DNA of 64,000 nt, taken from Lojkania enalia (Eukaryota > Ascomycota > Dothideomycetes > Pleosporales). Shown piece after piece: positions 42,908-54,259 of the stretch (positions within the stretch are counted from its first letter, which is position 1; every line of letters starts with the position of its first letter). The notes under the pieces are model-generated. The model worked only from the letters and a program-made list of their open reading frames with translations. It did no database searches and had not been told where the DNA came from. The stretch is from the NCBI GenBank assembly GCA_010094045.1, contig ML986681.1, positions 11,830 to 75,829 on the forward strand. The letters are read 5' to 3'. The position numbers and the translations under genes were made by a program.

Positions 42908-43768
42908 TTAACAGGCACGGCCAGCTCCAGTGTTAACCCAACCCATTAGCCTGTTTGCAATATCTGTGGCATACTCCACTTTGGTTCCAAATTCGTTCAC
43001 AGTAAGGTCATCGTTCTTAATGTGACCCTGATTATACATGAAGGCCGCTGCGAACGGATTGCCTTGGGCGAATGGAATGTCTTCGGCCTTATCGCAGAAA
43101 TCCCTTAGTTGGGCGTTGAGGTAAGTGATATAGCCAGGATTGCCCTTTGGGACAACGCTATTGCCAGGCTTAATACCGTATAGGCCATCTTGGATCGAGG
43201 CCTTGATGGTATCCTCGACATTACCTTGCATACTCGCGACATCTTGGCTACCACGCATTTGCATCAAGCCGCAGTCAGATTCCCCTTCGCCGGTGCAATG
43301 GATGTTCCATTGCCCCTCTGACTAGAACCATGTCAGTACATACAGGGAATTTAGTATGCGGATGGTTACCTCTTGCATTATGAGCGCCAAGATCAACCTT
43401 GCATCGACCTTACTCTTCGAGGAGATATCGACAATAGCTTTCTTGATGGCATCCTGATGCTCTGGGATAAGGTTTGCATTAATCTCCCACATCTGGTCGA
43501 AACTCAACCATTGGCTCATCTTCGGGAAGCTGCTCTTTGCTTTGTACTGGCAGTTGTACTGATCCGAACCTGCGGGTGTCTGAGTGGTAGCTGTGGTACT
43601 ATCTACTGCCGTGTACCAATCCTTCTGAAATCTCTGGTCTAGTGTAACGCTCTTGTCGCCGTAGGTGACCTGGACAGTCTGACATTGGGGGTCAGTCGAC
43701 CATGTTGGCACGGCCAACGAGAATGGGAGAAGCGAAAGAAAGAAGAGAGTAGAATGCATGGCGGTCAA
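42908..43768 (-). CDS. Secreted lysozyme-like (SLT-fold) protein
   Basis: Two exons on the minus strand, 43768-43370 and 43321-42908 (813 nt, 270 aa), with a 48-bp GTAACC...CTAG intron. A signal peptide is clear (STLFFLSLLPFSLAVPTWS); translation may start at 43768 or three codons downstream. The core resembles the lysozyme-like fold of lytic transglycosylases: DARLILALIMQE supplies the candidate catalytic Glu, followed across the junction by SEGQWNIHCTG, GLMQMRG and a C-terminal ATDIANRLMGWV with AFMYNQGH before it. Such fungal secreted proteins may cleave bacterial peptidoglycan or chitin-related polymers; the substrate is not established. A TATA-like element lies about 95 bp upstream. Confidence 0.72.
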
Positions 43769-43860
43769 CGCTTGTAATGAAAAGGCTAATGAATGTGTGT
43801 TGTAGAGAAGAATAGAGAAGCAGTGGCTGAAGATCTAAGCCGCGCGGGTCTGCAGCCACC

Positions 43861-43868
43861 TTTATACC
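43861..43868 (-). promoter_or_regulatory. TATA box of the lysozyme-like gene
   Basis: Reads GGTATAAA on the minus strand, 93-100 bp upstream of the start codon at 43768. Assigned by sequence and position only. Confidence 0.5.
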
Positions 43869-45622
43869 TATCGAGTGTTCACAGAGATTATATGACATTG
43901 GCTAACACGCTAGGCGATTCAAAGGAGCTGGGGAACATAGGATGACCGGCGCGCAACATACGTGTTTTCTTTACAGTTGCGGGGATGGTTATGTGGCCCC
44001 AAGGGATTCCCACGCAGACGTATTTCACCGCCTATCTCGTAAAATTATTCAGCCCAGTAGCTAATAGATGACGCACACTGTCGTAAAAAGATCAAAGGCA
44101 TCGCGTGGGCATCGAAGGACCTACGCCCCGATCCACCCGCTCTGGGCGATTCTGCGGCCAAGAATGTTGCAGGACATGTGCGCTGAGTAAGGAAGGGTTA
44201 GAGGTCTCGAGAAATCTCCGCAAGTTTCGAAACCGAATCTCTTTTTCCTTTTCGCGCGCCCATCTTCAAGCAACAAAGAATAGTGGCAGTGTTGGAGCTG
44301 AGTTGACAGGTGGACATCGGACTGAAGTGAGACTTACGCGAGAAACTATACCCAATACGGCTACCCAGCCACTTCATTCAGGATAGCTAAGTCCGTTCCT
44401 AATCCACAATCCCGAACTTGTCCCCAGTTGCTCTTGTGCCGTGAATCTCTTATACTATAGATGTGTCGAATTCCGTTGGTTCTCGTAGGGCAAAGGCGAG
44501 TCATCATCTACAGCCGGTAATGTTAGTAAGCTAACCACTCCATCAAAGCCAACCTATATTGGGCATCTAGGTTCTCAGCTCAGAGCTTATCAATAGTCTT
44601 ACTCAGTCGATATCATAGTAAATTAGCCCGAATGCCATTCTAATGTACGAGAGTCCCCACATCGGCCAGCGCGGCCTGAAAGGGTGTATGAATAAAAGAA
44701 AGAAAGAAAGTAATATCCAAGAGCTTCAAAACATCAAGGTTCAGGATAAGGTAGCAACAGAGAGTTACTTTAGTCTTACTACCGGAGTCCGGATGTCTAA
44801 TGAGCAAATCCGCACTTGCGCGTTCGCGGGGCCTTAGGAAGCAATGCGAGATTATGAGGTCCTTCGTATATGCGAATAGACGAACGCCAGCAATCTATAC
44901 CATTATCAGGTGTCTGTAGATCAACTAGTAGCCTTCTATTATGTGCCCAAATCCCAACAATCCTTCCATTGTCAAGGATCCCTAACCCCCATCGATTATT
45001 GTTCGTATCACATCATGTGCTCTCCGCGAGCCTTATGCCGTTTCGGGACAACATTCGTGGACCTTTCTCATCATCAAGATCCCCATACCCTCCAAGCCTA
45101 ACAGGAGCAGTGGGGCGTCTCCAAGGGATGTCAGCGAATATAGGTGGAAGACCATAGAATATTGGATGAGTGGCATGATCGAAGGGAGCATATAGGCTTA
45201 CTAACTTCAATCGGCAAAACAGAATCGAAGGGACGGAAAATATTCGCGAAATATGGCGTGCGCATTTTTAAATTGGATGAAGACTACTAACTGAATCTTC
45301 CAAATTCGTTACTCTAGGACATAATTTTCCGACAACCTCCACTACGTAGTGAAATGATTATTTGCCTTTGTAATAGAGTCGTTGCATGGTTGAAAGTTGT
45401 CTTATAATTTCTTTACGCTAACGGCTTTAACTTTTACCGAGGATGCCATTCTTAGAAATCGGCAGCGGGATACCGTAAGACCCTTTAGAATTATGTCTGA
45501 CAGCGTCATGTGGCCCAATGCCCCACCTGAACTTCTAGCTCCAGGCAACAACCAATAACAAAAATTTTGCGAACTAGTAGCTCCACATCCATATATCAAA
45601 CATCGAAATAGTTCATTGAACT
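43869..45622. other. Intergenic region, no gene seen
   Basis: About 1.75 kb between divergent genes. A short GAAA-type run (about 44697-44712) is present. Short ORFs near 44.1, 44.65 and 44.9 kb show no domain or intron structure. Confidence 0.5.
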
Positions 45623-46908
45623 ATGAGGACCGATACCTCCTTAAATAATTTCATTCGAAGAGTGGTACGTCCACACAATCATCGAAATGAAGAAGGAAAA
45701 AGGGTAGCTTGGAATGCAACTCTGTACAGTACAATTATGACACCCTTTAACATTTTCACACACTGGCGATATCACAGTAGAAAGGCAGACACCAACGGAC
45801 GGGTTATTGAAGATGAGGATAGAGAGTCGGATAAGGAAGAGATTGAAGGAGAACGGGAATGGCTGCGAGAATTTAGGCAGCGAATTGAATGCTTGAGTCT
45901 GGTGGAAAGTTCGGCTCATTTACTACAGAATCTCGGGTCTCGTTCTACGAGCCAGCAACAATCCCCGTTGATGAGATTACCAGTTGAACTAAGACTTAAA
46001 ATATGGGAGGAATATCTTGGAAACGAAGACGTTTATGTGCTTTTCACACATATCGATAAATGCATTCACTCATTTCGGACCAACAAAGACCCAACAGAGC
46101 TTCCCGAAACTCTGAAATCAATTAGTGACCGGCAGCCACACTGGCGTGATGATCTCGCAAAAAGGAATCGTTTGCTCCGTCAGAGTATTGGTATCTTTCC
46201 ACTACTCCTGACTTGCAAGGCGATGTGAGTAGTCGTACTTTTTGATTTATCCTCATATACCCTCTCATTGTCACACAGATATTAAATCAACTAACTATTA
46301 AGGCTAGACATTGTGAGTTCATCAATATTATTTATTGCAAAATCTCCTTCACGTTTTGCGATATTTACTCCTTCCTCGCCTTCTCCATATCGATACCGCG
46401 TTCCCACCTAACCCTCATCACCACTATAAACTTCAATTTCACAGCATCCGTAACCTCGAGAATAATTCAAAACGTGGAGCTGAGGCCCTGGAATAAGCCT
46501 TTTTCCGACTGCCACATTAATCATATCGATCAGGAACTAGACTACACCTACATTGCATCCCGGCGTATAAAATACTTTCATGCACTTCCACTCCCAAGCC
46601 AGAATATTAATTGTGTCTCGACGTGGGACGTTGCATGCTTAGTTCTTGCTGGGATGGAGGGATTGAGAAGATTTGAGATGGCCGTGGATAGGGAGAGATT
46701 TGACACTATTGGAGAAAGATGGGAAGAATTATGGCGAGATATTGGTCTATGGGACATGCATGATTCCTATTGGGAGGAGCCTCCAGGCCTTGTAGTTGTA
46801 AACCCTTTTAGTCTTGAGCCTCTGCAACAGGTGAGGGAGCGTGGCCTTGAGAGATTTGAGGTTTATATAAATGGGAAAAGGCAATGGGATGATGGGGAAT
46901 CGGCATGA
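45623..46908 (+). CDS. 2EXR/F-box-like fungal protein
   Basis: Two exons, 45623-46224 and 46308-46908 (1203 nt, 400 aa), with an 83-bp intron (GTGAGT donor, CTAAC branch, CTAG acceptor) joining LLLTCKAI to HCEFINIIYCK. Residues about 110-130 carry the F-box-like/2EXR signature SPLMRLPVELRLKIWEEYLG. The exon junction falls within the usual FPLLLTC...Y...F pattern, followed by FTFCDIYSFLAF and the weak beta region typical of these proteins. The C-terminus includes WDVACLVLAGMEGLRRFEM. This family is greatly expanded in filamentous ascomycetes and mostly uncharacterised; an F-box role in SCF ligases is possible but the motif is partial. Alternative start: Met at 45737. Confidence 0.75.
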
Positions 46909-47285
46909 AGCTTGGGATGAGATAGTGATATGATAAACGTTTGAGGTGCATATATTGTACGAGTTTTGTAGAATTTCTATGTTCTAAATGGAGAGACATA
47001 CTCTGTTGAGGCTGATCAGACGTTTCCTGGGGTTTAGGGAGCTCTATTGAGAGTGCATCCAACGAGGATGGCTTCCTAGTGAGCCTTTTATGATCAAATA
47101 TAGCCGCAAGGCTCTGAAATACGAGACCTTGGCTGACTGAACTAGTGTAATATTTGCTTTTTGGCCCCCAAAGATGGACGCGACGCGCATGAGACTTAGC
47201 TACCCCGCTTTGAAGGCGCCCACCATGTAGCGTCCTCAACTTTCATATATATCGGTCTCGGCACCAGTCCGATCCGCAAGCCAGT
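46909..47285. other. Spacer upstream of the NLR gene
   Basis: About 380 bp. A CATATATAT stretch at about 47244-47252 lies close (about 40 bp) to the NLR start codon; it may be a TATA element with a very short leader, or coincidental. No gene recognised. Confidence 0.45.
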
Positions 47286-50200
47286 ATGGCGGATCCTGTT
47301 TCCCTCCTTGCTAGCGTTGTTCAAGTGGGTGACATCTGCGTGCGTCTCTCTAAATTCCTATACCAGGCCAATCGGGGGATCGAACATATCGACGATGACC
47401 TCGGGATGCTGCTGGAAGACATTGGTTCTCTCAAATCCATAATTGAGGCAATTGAAGGTCATTTTCGTGCAGAAATGAAAAGTTCAACCAGCGAGGACGG
47501 GAACGAATCGGACAAGTTAGCGACAAGCAACCTTTGGCGCGCTTTCGATGGCAGATTAACAGCATGTCATAAGACCTTACAAGATCTAGATAACCTTTGT
47601 TCCAAAATCCATGGCGATACAAGTTCAAACACGCCAGTCATATTGCAGCGCTCTCGGCGATGGCTACGAAAATATCTGCGGGAAGACGAACTCAACGCGT
47701 TCCACCTAAAACTCAGTGCACATCATGAGAACCTACAACTACTCCTCACGGCGGCTAGTGTAATCCACACACGAGATCTACGATCCACATCTGTTGAGTC
47801 TGTCGCGCAAATTCGGTCCTTGCGATCAGAGTTACGAAAGGGTATTACGTCACTACAAAAAAGCAGTGCTGCTAGGGACGACATTGCTGTTCTTCAATCA
47901 GCCGAAGCTGTCGTGCCTCTGGCTTTTGTGAATGAACACTTTAGCCTGCCGCAAGCTGTTAGCAGTATCTTTGTTGGTAGGAGTCAAGAACTCGACATTT
48001 TGAAATCCGCGGTGTTCCAATCACAACCTCAGGAAAAATTATGCCAAAAACGGTTCGTAATATACGGCCTCGGCGGAGCTGGTAAGTCTCAGTTCTGCTG
48101 CAAGTTTGCGCAAGACAATCGCCATCGTTTCTGGGGCGTTTTCTGGGTTGATGCCACTACGCCACAGAGTGCAAAGAAATCATTCACAAGGATAGCGAGA
48201 CTTGGGAAAGTAGATGCTAATGATCAAGCCGCGAAAGCATGGCTTTCCAGCAAACGCCGACCGTGGCTCTTGATAATTGACAATGCCGACGATCCAAATG
48301 TAGCAGTGGAGCAATACTTCCCAGAGGGAGAGAGAGGAGTGATTCTCGTTACAACCCGCAACTTTCAAGTAAGAACACATGGTACGGTCGGGCCTGGGTA
48401 CTTCCATTTCAAGGAGCTTGATAGCAATGCCTCCAGTCACCTGCTACTACGATCAGCCGGCGAAAAAGCACCATGGGGTACTGAAATCCTTGCGTCTGCT
48501 TCAGAGATCTGTCACAAATTGGGATTCCTGCCGTTAGCTATCCTTCATGCTGGAAAAGCTATTATGTCCCATTTATGTACCCTCCACAACTACCTGACGT
48601 ATTTCGAAGATAGCTTGTTTCAGGTCCGAGAAGTGAGAAGAAAAAGGAGGTTATCGGAAACGAACATTACCGTATTCTCTAGCTATGAGTTGGCTTTCCT
48701 CAGTCTACAAAAGAAAAATGACCAAACCTCGTGGGACGCGGTAGAGCTATTAAAGATATTTGCTTTTCTTCACTGCCAACGGATTCGAGTGAGTACTCTC
48801 GTGCAGGCCGCCACAAATCCCATAATCGAGAATGAGAATAAACTAGGCTTTCTCGCTATCCTAATGGGAAAGCAGACGCCACCTTCAAAGAGAAGAATAG
48901 ATAGGCCAAGGTCGTGGACGGACGCTAGCAAAGAATACTTGGAAAATCTCTACCTTGAAATTAAACGACGCTGTGACACCCATATTCTGCCTGAAGTACT
49001 TCGCGATTCGAATAGCCATGGTGGTTTTAAAGAACTCAGACTCCGCAAGGCACTCAGCGAACTTCATCGAATGTCATTGGTTGAATACAACTCATCCGAG
49101 GACAGCTACTCAATGCATCCCCTTATCCATGTCTGGGTCCGAGAAAGACCAGAAATGACCCTTGCCGAGCAAGCCTTTTGGTGCTCTGTCGCTGGTACCG
49201 TTCTCGCTCAGGCAGTTCTCCTACCACCCGTTGGAGTTCGAGAGTCAGATCAAGAATTGCAACGAGATATCCTCCCTCATGTTGACCATGTACGGACGCA
49301 GGAGCAGAATATCAAAGACCAACTTTACCGAAAACAAGTTGCAATCTGGAGACCCTGGTCTCTCATGGCGGGTGGGCTTGTGCCCTCACAGGTCTTGCAA
49401 CTTGTTAAATTCAGCTCAGTATACGCACAGAACGGACTCTGGCGTGAAGCCTTGAAACTCCAGGAACCAGCAGCCAATTATCTATGTAAAATTCGAGGCA
49501 AGGAACACCCATTAACAATCAGGCTTTTACTTTTTATGTCCCGTATGTATTGGGCATTAACGGAAATGGAAAAGGCAAGTAAACTACTCGTAGATCTTCT
49601 AAGGCATTGCAAAGCTGCCTATGGTGAAGAAGATGAAGACACAATACTCGTGTTAGACAGTCTGGGCGAGACACGATGGCAGCAAGGGAAGTTTGGCGAG
49701 GCACGCAAAATAGGCAGGGACGTCGTTGAGAGGCTTACTCGGCTCCATGGACCAAATCATCCCGACACTTTTCGGGCTATGACACATCTAGGGCGTGCTG
49801 TTAGCAAGTTTCTCGAACATGATGAAGCCATTGAGCTTCATAAGAAAGCTTTAAATGGGTTTAAAAGAGATCTAGATTACGGGCCATCGCATATCGACAC
49901 ATTAGAGGTAATGGACAACCTAGCTATGGCCTATTTCGATCGATACTACTATGAAACAAACCCGAGCGTGCTAAACAGGGAGGACCTTACGATTGCTCAT
50001 GAATTAGAAGTCGAGGTAGTTCAATCTCGGAGAAAGAAGTTAGGGAAAGAGCATCCCTTCACCCTGTGGTCGACTTGCAACCTAGCTAGAATCAAAGCGG
50101 TACGCAACGATGGTGACGATGTGCAACAAGCCGAGCAGATGATCCGTGCTGGATTAATCGTCACGAAACGAAACATTGGCGAGAGACACATGGGGACACT

Positions 50201-50504
50201 CTATGGGACGACTCAGCTTGCGAATGTTCTAACAATTGCTGGGAAGCTGGAAGAGGCCACATACTTACTGAACAGCGTGATTGAAATCTATGAGGAGCAA
50301 AATAGAGGTCATCCGGATCAGCTAGTTGCACTAGCTTATCTTGTTAGATGCCATCAGCGACAGGGCAATATTGCAAAAGCAGAGACCATTCGTGACAAAT
50401 TGCTGGATGGTTGTCGGGATAGTTTTGGAGAAGACTCGGTTTGGGAAACCTTTTTTCATCGCAAATACGGTTCTCTTCAAAGGTATGATAGCGTACTAGA
50501 ATAA
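47286..50504 (+). CDS. NLR-type STAND receptor: Helo-like N domain, NB-ARC, TPR
   Basis: A 1072-residue single-exon protein. Residues 1-200 match the Helo-like fungal N-terminal domain (MADPVSLLASVVQVGDICVR start, alpha-helical, KSIIEAIEG), a class related to pore-forming cell-death domains. An NB-ARC ATPase follows: VGRSQELDIL, P-loop GLGGAGKSQF at about 261-270, FWGVFWVDATTPQSAK, Walker B WLLIIDNADDPN, VILVTTR sensor and LGFLPLAILHAG. An MHD-like MHPLIHVWVRE occurs near residue 610. From about 690 to the end there are tetratricopeptide-like units with HPLTIRLL, HPDTFRAM and HPFTLWST signatures. Fungal NLRs of this kind mediate allorecognition (heterokaryon incompatibility) or innate responses; effector and trigger here are unknown. 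All key motifs are intact. Confidence 0.88.
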   Translation: MADPVSLLASVVQVGDICVRLSKFLYQANRGIEHIDDDLGMLLEDIGSLKSIIEAIEGHFRAEMKSSTSEDGNESDKLATSNLWRAFDGRLTACHKTLQDLDNLCSKIHGDTSSNTPVILQRSRRWLRKYLREDELNAFHLKLSAHHENLQLLLTAASVIHTRDLRSTSVESVAQIRSLRSELRKGITSLQKSSAARDDIAVLQSAEAVVPLAFVNEHFSLPQAVSSIFVGRSQELDILKSAVFQSQPQEKLCQKRFVIYGLGGAGKSQFCCKFAQDNRHRFWGVFWVDATTPQSAKKSFTRIARLGKVDANDQAAKAWLSSKRRPWLLIIDNADDPNVAVEQYFPEGERGVILVTTRNFQVRTHGTVGPGYFHFKELDSNASSHLLLRSAGEKAPWGTEILASASEICHKLGFLPLAILHAGKAIMSHLCTLHNYLTYFEDSLFQVREVRRKRRLSETNITVFSSYELAFLSLQKKNDQTSWDAVELLKIFAFLHCQRIRVSTLVQAATNPIIENENKLGFLAILMGKQTPPSKRRIDRPRSWTDASKEYLENLYLEIKRRCDTHILPEVLRDSNSHGGFKELRLRKALSELHRMSLVEYNSSEDSYSMHPLIHVWVRERPEMTLAEQAFWCSVAGTVLAQAVLLPPVGVRESDQELQRDILPHVDHVRTQEQNIKDQLYRKQVAIWRPWSLMAGGLVPSQVLQLVKFSSVYAQNGLWREALKLQEPAANYLCKIRGKEHPLTIRLLLFMSRMYWALTEMEKASKLLVDLLRHCKAAYGEEDEDTILVLDSLGETRWQQGKFGEARKIGRDVVERLTRLHGPNHPDTFRAMTHLGRAVSKFLEHDEAIELHKKALNGFKRDLDYGPSHIDTLEVMDNLAMAYFDRYYYETNPSVLNREDLTIAHELEVEVVQSRRKKLGKEHPFTLWSTCNLARIKAVRNDGDDVQQAEQMIRAGLIVTKRNIGERHMGTLYGTTQLANVLTIAGKLEEATYLLNSVIEIYEEQNRGHPDQLVALAYLVRCHQRQGNIAKAETIRDKLLDGCRDSFGEDSVWETFFHRKYGSLQRYDSVLE

Positions 50505-50690
50505 TGGCGGTAGTGTCGTTGAGCAGGAAGAGCCTGAAGGATAGCAAGCATTGCATCGAATATTGTATTGCTTTTAAATGTATCCAGCTAGCGTTAGCAA
50601 TGAACATCGTGAATTCAAGAGGCTAAGCATCGCGACCAAATTTAAGAAGACGGCGATAAGGTCTGCACTAAAAAATACAGTGGTTACGGA

Positions 50691-52732
50691 ATGGACAGCT
50701 TACATGAAGATGATTGGATACCAAAAATAACCCACTGGGCGCCTAAAAACACTACGCGGACACGCAGCCTTTCTCGACCCATTCACATTCCGATATTCAG
50801 CGTCGGTACACTCTTTTCTCACTCGCGAACATCATTTATGATGTTAATGATTGTTTTCACCAGTCTCGCTGCGGGTGCTCTGTACTATATTTACGTCCGG
50901 CATAGGTCGCAACGCACACTTCGGAAATATGCTGCTCAGGAAGGCTGCAAACCGCCAAAGATTCTACCGAACGCATGGCTACTTCCTTTTGGGCTTGATA
51001 AATTGCGCTTAGTTATTGAAGCCGAGAAGTTGCAAAGATATCCGCTTCTTATGCTAGAGGAACATGAAAAGCATGGCGATACTTATGCGCAATATGGAGG
51101 CGGCTTGTACACGATAATTACACGAGACACGGAGAATATTAGAGCGCTGCTTGCTCGGCAGTTCAAATGTAAGCATAATTAGACTACTATCTTCAATAGA
51201 ATGACCCGAGACGAGGGTAGAAGAGGACGAGCTTGATAAGACGGAGACTACGTGAGTATGATTTAGGACAAGATATCGCAGCCAGATTCCGCTTGCGCTC
51301 TAGAATAAATAGTCTGCATTCCTTAGACATACCTTCTGCATGACGGAGAACCACAAACTGATCAAGCCTAGATTTCGACATTGGCTCTGCGCGTGCAGGT
51401 TGCGTCAAGCCACTTCTAGGAGAGAGCATTTTCACACAAGACGGTATGGCATGGGACCACTCCAGGAAACTGCTAGCCCCACTCATCAAACGACCCGAGC
51501 TATCCCCTTTCGAAATCTTCGAGAAGCATTTCAAAATTCTCTTTTCTAAGATTACCTCCGGCAATCCAAAAAGAGATAAGATTGAAGTTGATCTGAAAGA
51601 CAACCTCTTTGACCTCACATTTTCGGTAATCACTGAGTTTCTGCTCGGTCCCTCTGCATCTACTACATCAATGGAAGGCCAAGCATTTGCCGAAGCGTTC
51701 AACACCGCTTTCAAGTGGATCTCCAAGCGTGAGAGACTGAAGGCTATGTATTGGCTTATCGATAGTAGTGAGTTTCGTCAATCATGCCGCGATGCACGAG
51801 AATTAGTAGATGATATCATAAAACGTACCTCGAAATATATCGACGATTCAAGCGGCATGGAAAATCGCATTGCCCTGCTCCGGCTAATGCAAGATAGAAA
51901 TGGCAGTGCTGAGGTGCGCGACCAGTTTCTAAGCCTGCTACTTGCGGGACGTGATACTAGCGGGAGTTTACTCTGCTGGTGCATATATGTTCTTGCTCGA
52001 GAACGCAAGCTTCTGAAGGCCCTGCGAGTAGAGCTCGACAATTTTGTTGGTGATCGGTTGCCCTCAAAGGAAGATTTTGGAAAGATGAAGTTACTGGACC
52101 GCTTTATATGCGAAGGTACGTAGGGCCTTCTCGTTTCTCGAATTCATCTCGAATCTCTATTGAACATAGCTAGTTCTTCGGCTATTTCCACCCGTCCCCA
52201 TAAACGGCCGAATCTGCAATACCACCACTACACTTCCCCGAGGCGGCGGCCCAGAGGGTCAATCACCAATTCTTGTCCCCAAAGGGTCGCTAATCTGCTT
52301 CTCGGCGTACGCTGCTCAAACAAATAAGGACTTGTGGGACAACGCGAGTAAATTTGATGTTGACAGATGGTCTCAGGAAAGGTCTTTGAAAGAGAGAATT
52401 ACGGACTGGTCTTACCAACCGTTTATCGGCGGTCCACGGAAATGCCTAGGAGGTTCGTCTTAAACAATTCTATTTTCCAACTTCAAGACAAAACTCTTTC
52501 GCTCTCTTTATGTTGGGCGCGCGATACTAAACTAGAGACAGAAACATTCGCGATTGCAGAGGCAAAATATATGGTCTCTCGTTTTCTCCAACACTTCTTC
52601 ATTACATCTATTGAACCTAACGGCGACGATAGAACTTGGAGCGGAAAGTGGGAGGACCACGTCAAGTACCATGTTGGGTTGACAATGTCGCCGGGTGATG
52701 GAGTCTGGGTAAATTTGGGACTCGCCAAGTGA
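50691..52732 (+). CDS. Cytochrome P450 (CYP52/CYP539-like)
   Basis: Four exons: 50691-51168, 51372-52115, 52174-52452, 52536-52732 (1698 nt, 565 aa), with introns of 203, 58 and 83 bp. If translation starts at Met 50838, just before the membrane anchor MLMIVFTSLAAGALYYIYV, the protein is 516 aa, closer to the family norm. After the anchor come GCKPPKILPNAWLLPFGLDK, DTENIRALLARQF, LLGESIFTQDGMAWDHSR, the I-helix LLLAGRDTSGSLLCW, the ExxR region CEVLRLFPPVPINGR (created by splicing), LPRGGGPEGQSPI, FDVDRW and the heme-binding FIGGPRKCLGE with its Cys. The LPRGGG insertion and ending fit the alkane/fatty-acid hydroxylase-like CYP52 clan. It is ER-anchored and needs a reductase partner. It starts 186 bp after the NLR stop codon. 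Confidence 0.85.
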
Positions 52733-52889
52733 TATACGTACATGCAAGGTATTTCCATAGCTGGCTGAACCGCTAACCGCCTGGAGTATTTACACTGCAG
52801 TGAGGAAGAAAATGTGCTCTACAGCATCCATGCGCAAATCTTTACAGAAATTCAACCCCCATTGATGCATTAACCTATCCTGAAGACTT

Positions 52890-53045
52890 CTATTCCACCT
52901 CTTCCTTCCCTTTTCGTTGCATATTGATATACGACTCGGAGCCCTCTTTCGCGAACATCCATTTGATGAATAAGTAATAGACCACTCCCCAAACGAGAAA
53001 CGCGAGGGCCACAAGTGTCCACACTAACGGAAGGACTTTCGCCAT
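52890..53045 (-). CDS. Tiny single-pass membrane ORF, 51 residues
   Basis: Minus-strand ORF with start taken at 53045 (AKVLPLVWTLVALAFLVWGV follows the Met). One hydrophobic helix of about 22 residues is followed by YYLFIKWMFAKEG and a Lys/Glu-rich tail. The reading frame extends upstream without looking coding, so the internal ATG next to the helix is preferred. No family recognised. Convergent with the P450 gene. Confidence 0.42.
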   Translation of the reverse strand: MAKVLPLVWTLVALAFLVWGVVYYLFIKWMFAKEGSESYINMQRKGKEEVE

Positions 53046-53773
53046 TAGTTCACATAAGCACAGGAGTAAAGACACACATACCGGCGGGCATGCTTCGGAT
53101 GTGTTTCTCCTATTTCTTATCTTTGGTTTGGGTTGCAAGGATTTGGGGGCGAGATCGCTGAAGACTATTAGCTGAGGATCAGGCTAGGGCCCAGAGGATG
53201 AAATTTTCGCACACAAGAATCATCCACTCTCTGTTTCATGACTATGCCATTCTGATGAGGGCGCAATGTTGGACTCAAGGAGATGGGGCGTAATCAGCCG
53301 GAAAATGGAGTTACGGCGGTGAGTCTTGGCCTGCGCAACAAGCGAAGGATCCCGGCGCTAAAAACGGCAAAGTGAAGGCATGGTAATGTTAGTCAAACAA
53401 GGGCATTGTGAAGAATATATGGAAAGGTATATATATTGAAATTTTGTAGTCACTAAATTATGAGCCACTGATTCAAACTCCATTCTTTACTTTGGCGTTT
53501 GATTGTTGAGAGGGTTCATTTACTGAGTTCAAATTCCATGACTCACGGTAGTCCTATCATCACGTGCGTCCCCCCACTCATTTCCAAGGTCCACTACTTT
53601 AGACTCTGCAAAGCACTTCAACCACCCCTAGTCAATTTTCTCCACATCTCTTTCTACGAGCCTTTCCCGAGTCTCGATATCTCGATTGATCGCCTCGACA
53701 AGCCATCCCAAGTCCAAGGCAGATGGTCTTGTCAGCGACTTGAAAGGTAAAATGAATGAAAAATATATATCTT
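53046..53773. other. Intergenic region, no gene seen
   Basis: About 0.73 kb between two tiny membrane ORFs on the minus strand. No repeats, RNA genes or coherent frames noticed. Confidence 0.45.
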
Positions 53774-53929
53774 TTAATGGAGACGATATGACTTCCATTG
53801 ATACAATACATAGCATAGCACTAATAAAGCGATGAATATTAGGACTAAGATGGTGATCAAGGAACCAAGGTAACCTAAGTATTCTTTGGAAACGCGAACA
53901 TCATGGCGGAAGGACACCACTGTTATCAT
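53774..53929 (-). CDS. Tiny single-pass membrane ORF, 51 residues
   Basis: A 52-codon minus-strand ORF. It has a polar/charged N-terminus (VSFRHDVRVSKEYLG), one very hydrophobic helix (SLITILVLIFIALLVLCYVL) and a short basic tail (YQWKSYRLH). Length and layout equal those of the neighbour at 52890-53045, although the sequences are not obviously related. No family recognised. Chance origin cannot be excluded at this length. Confidence 0.42.
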   Translation of the reverse strand: MITVVSFRHDVRVSKEYLGYLGSLITILVLIFIALLVLCYVLYQWKSYRLH

Positions 53930-54259
53930 AGTAGCCTACGAAAGAAGATCTTTGTGCAAATCACCGTGACTCGGGAGGTTGATAAAGAAATGGAATTAGC
54001 GGAGGCTTTATGGCGTTTGCATGATTCCTGATGCGGCTAGGGGATGTAGGAGGCAAATAAGGTTAAGCGAACATCTATTCATGCATCACGCGATGATCTG
54101 ATTTATTCACGTGTATCGCATCATCATGCGCACTCTTAAATGTTTAGCAGAGTATAATTGACTGCTTACCCCTTCAATCTACCATAATCGATATTGAACA
54201 CAGTTATCGACAATCCCGTCAAATTTTCATTCTTCCAATATTAAAGCAGGCACCACCCG

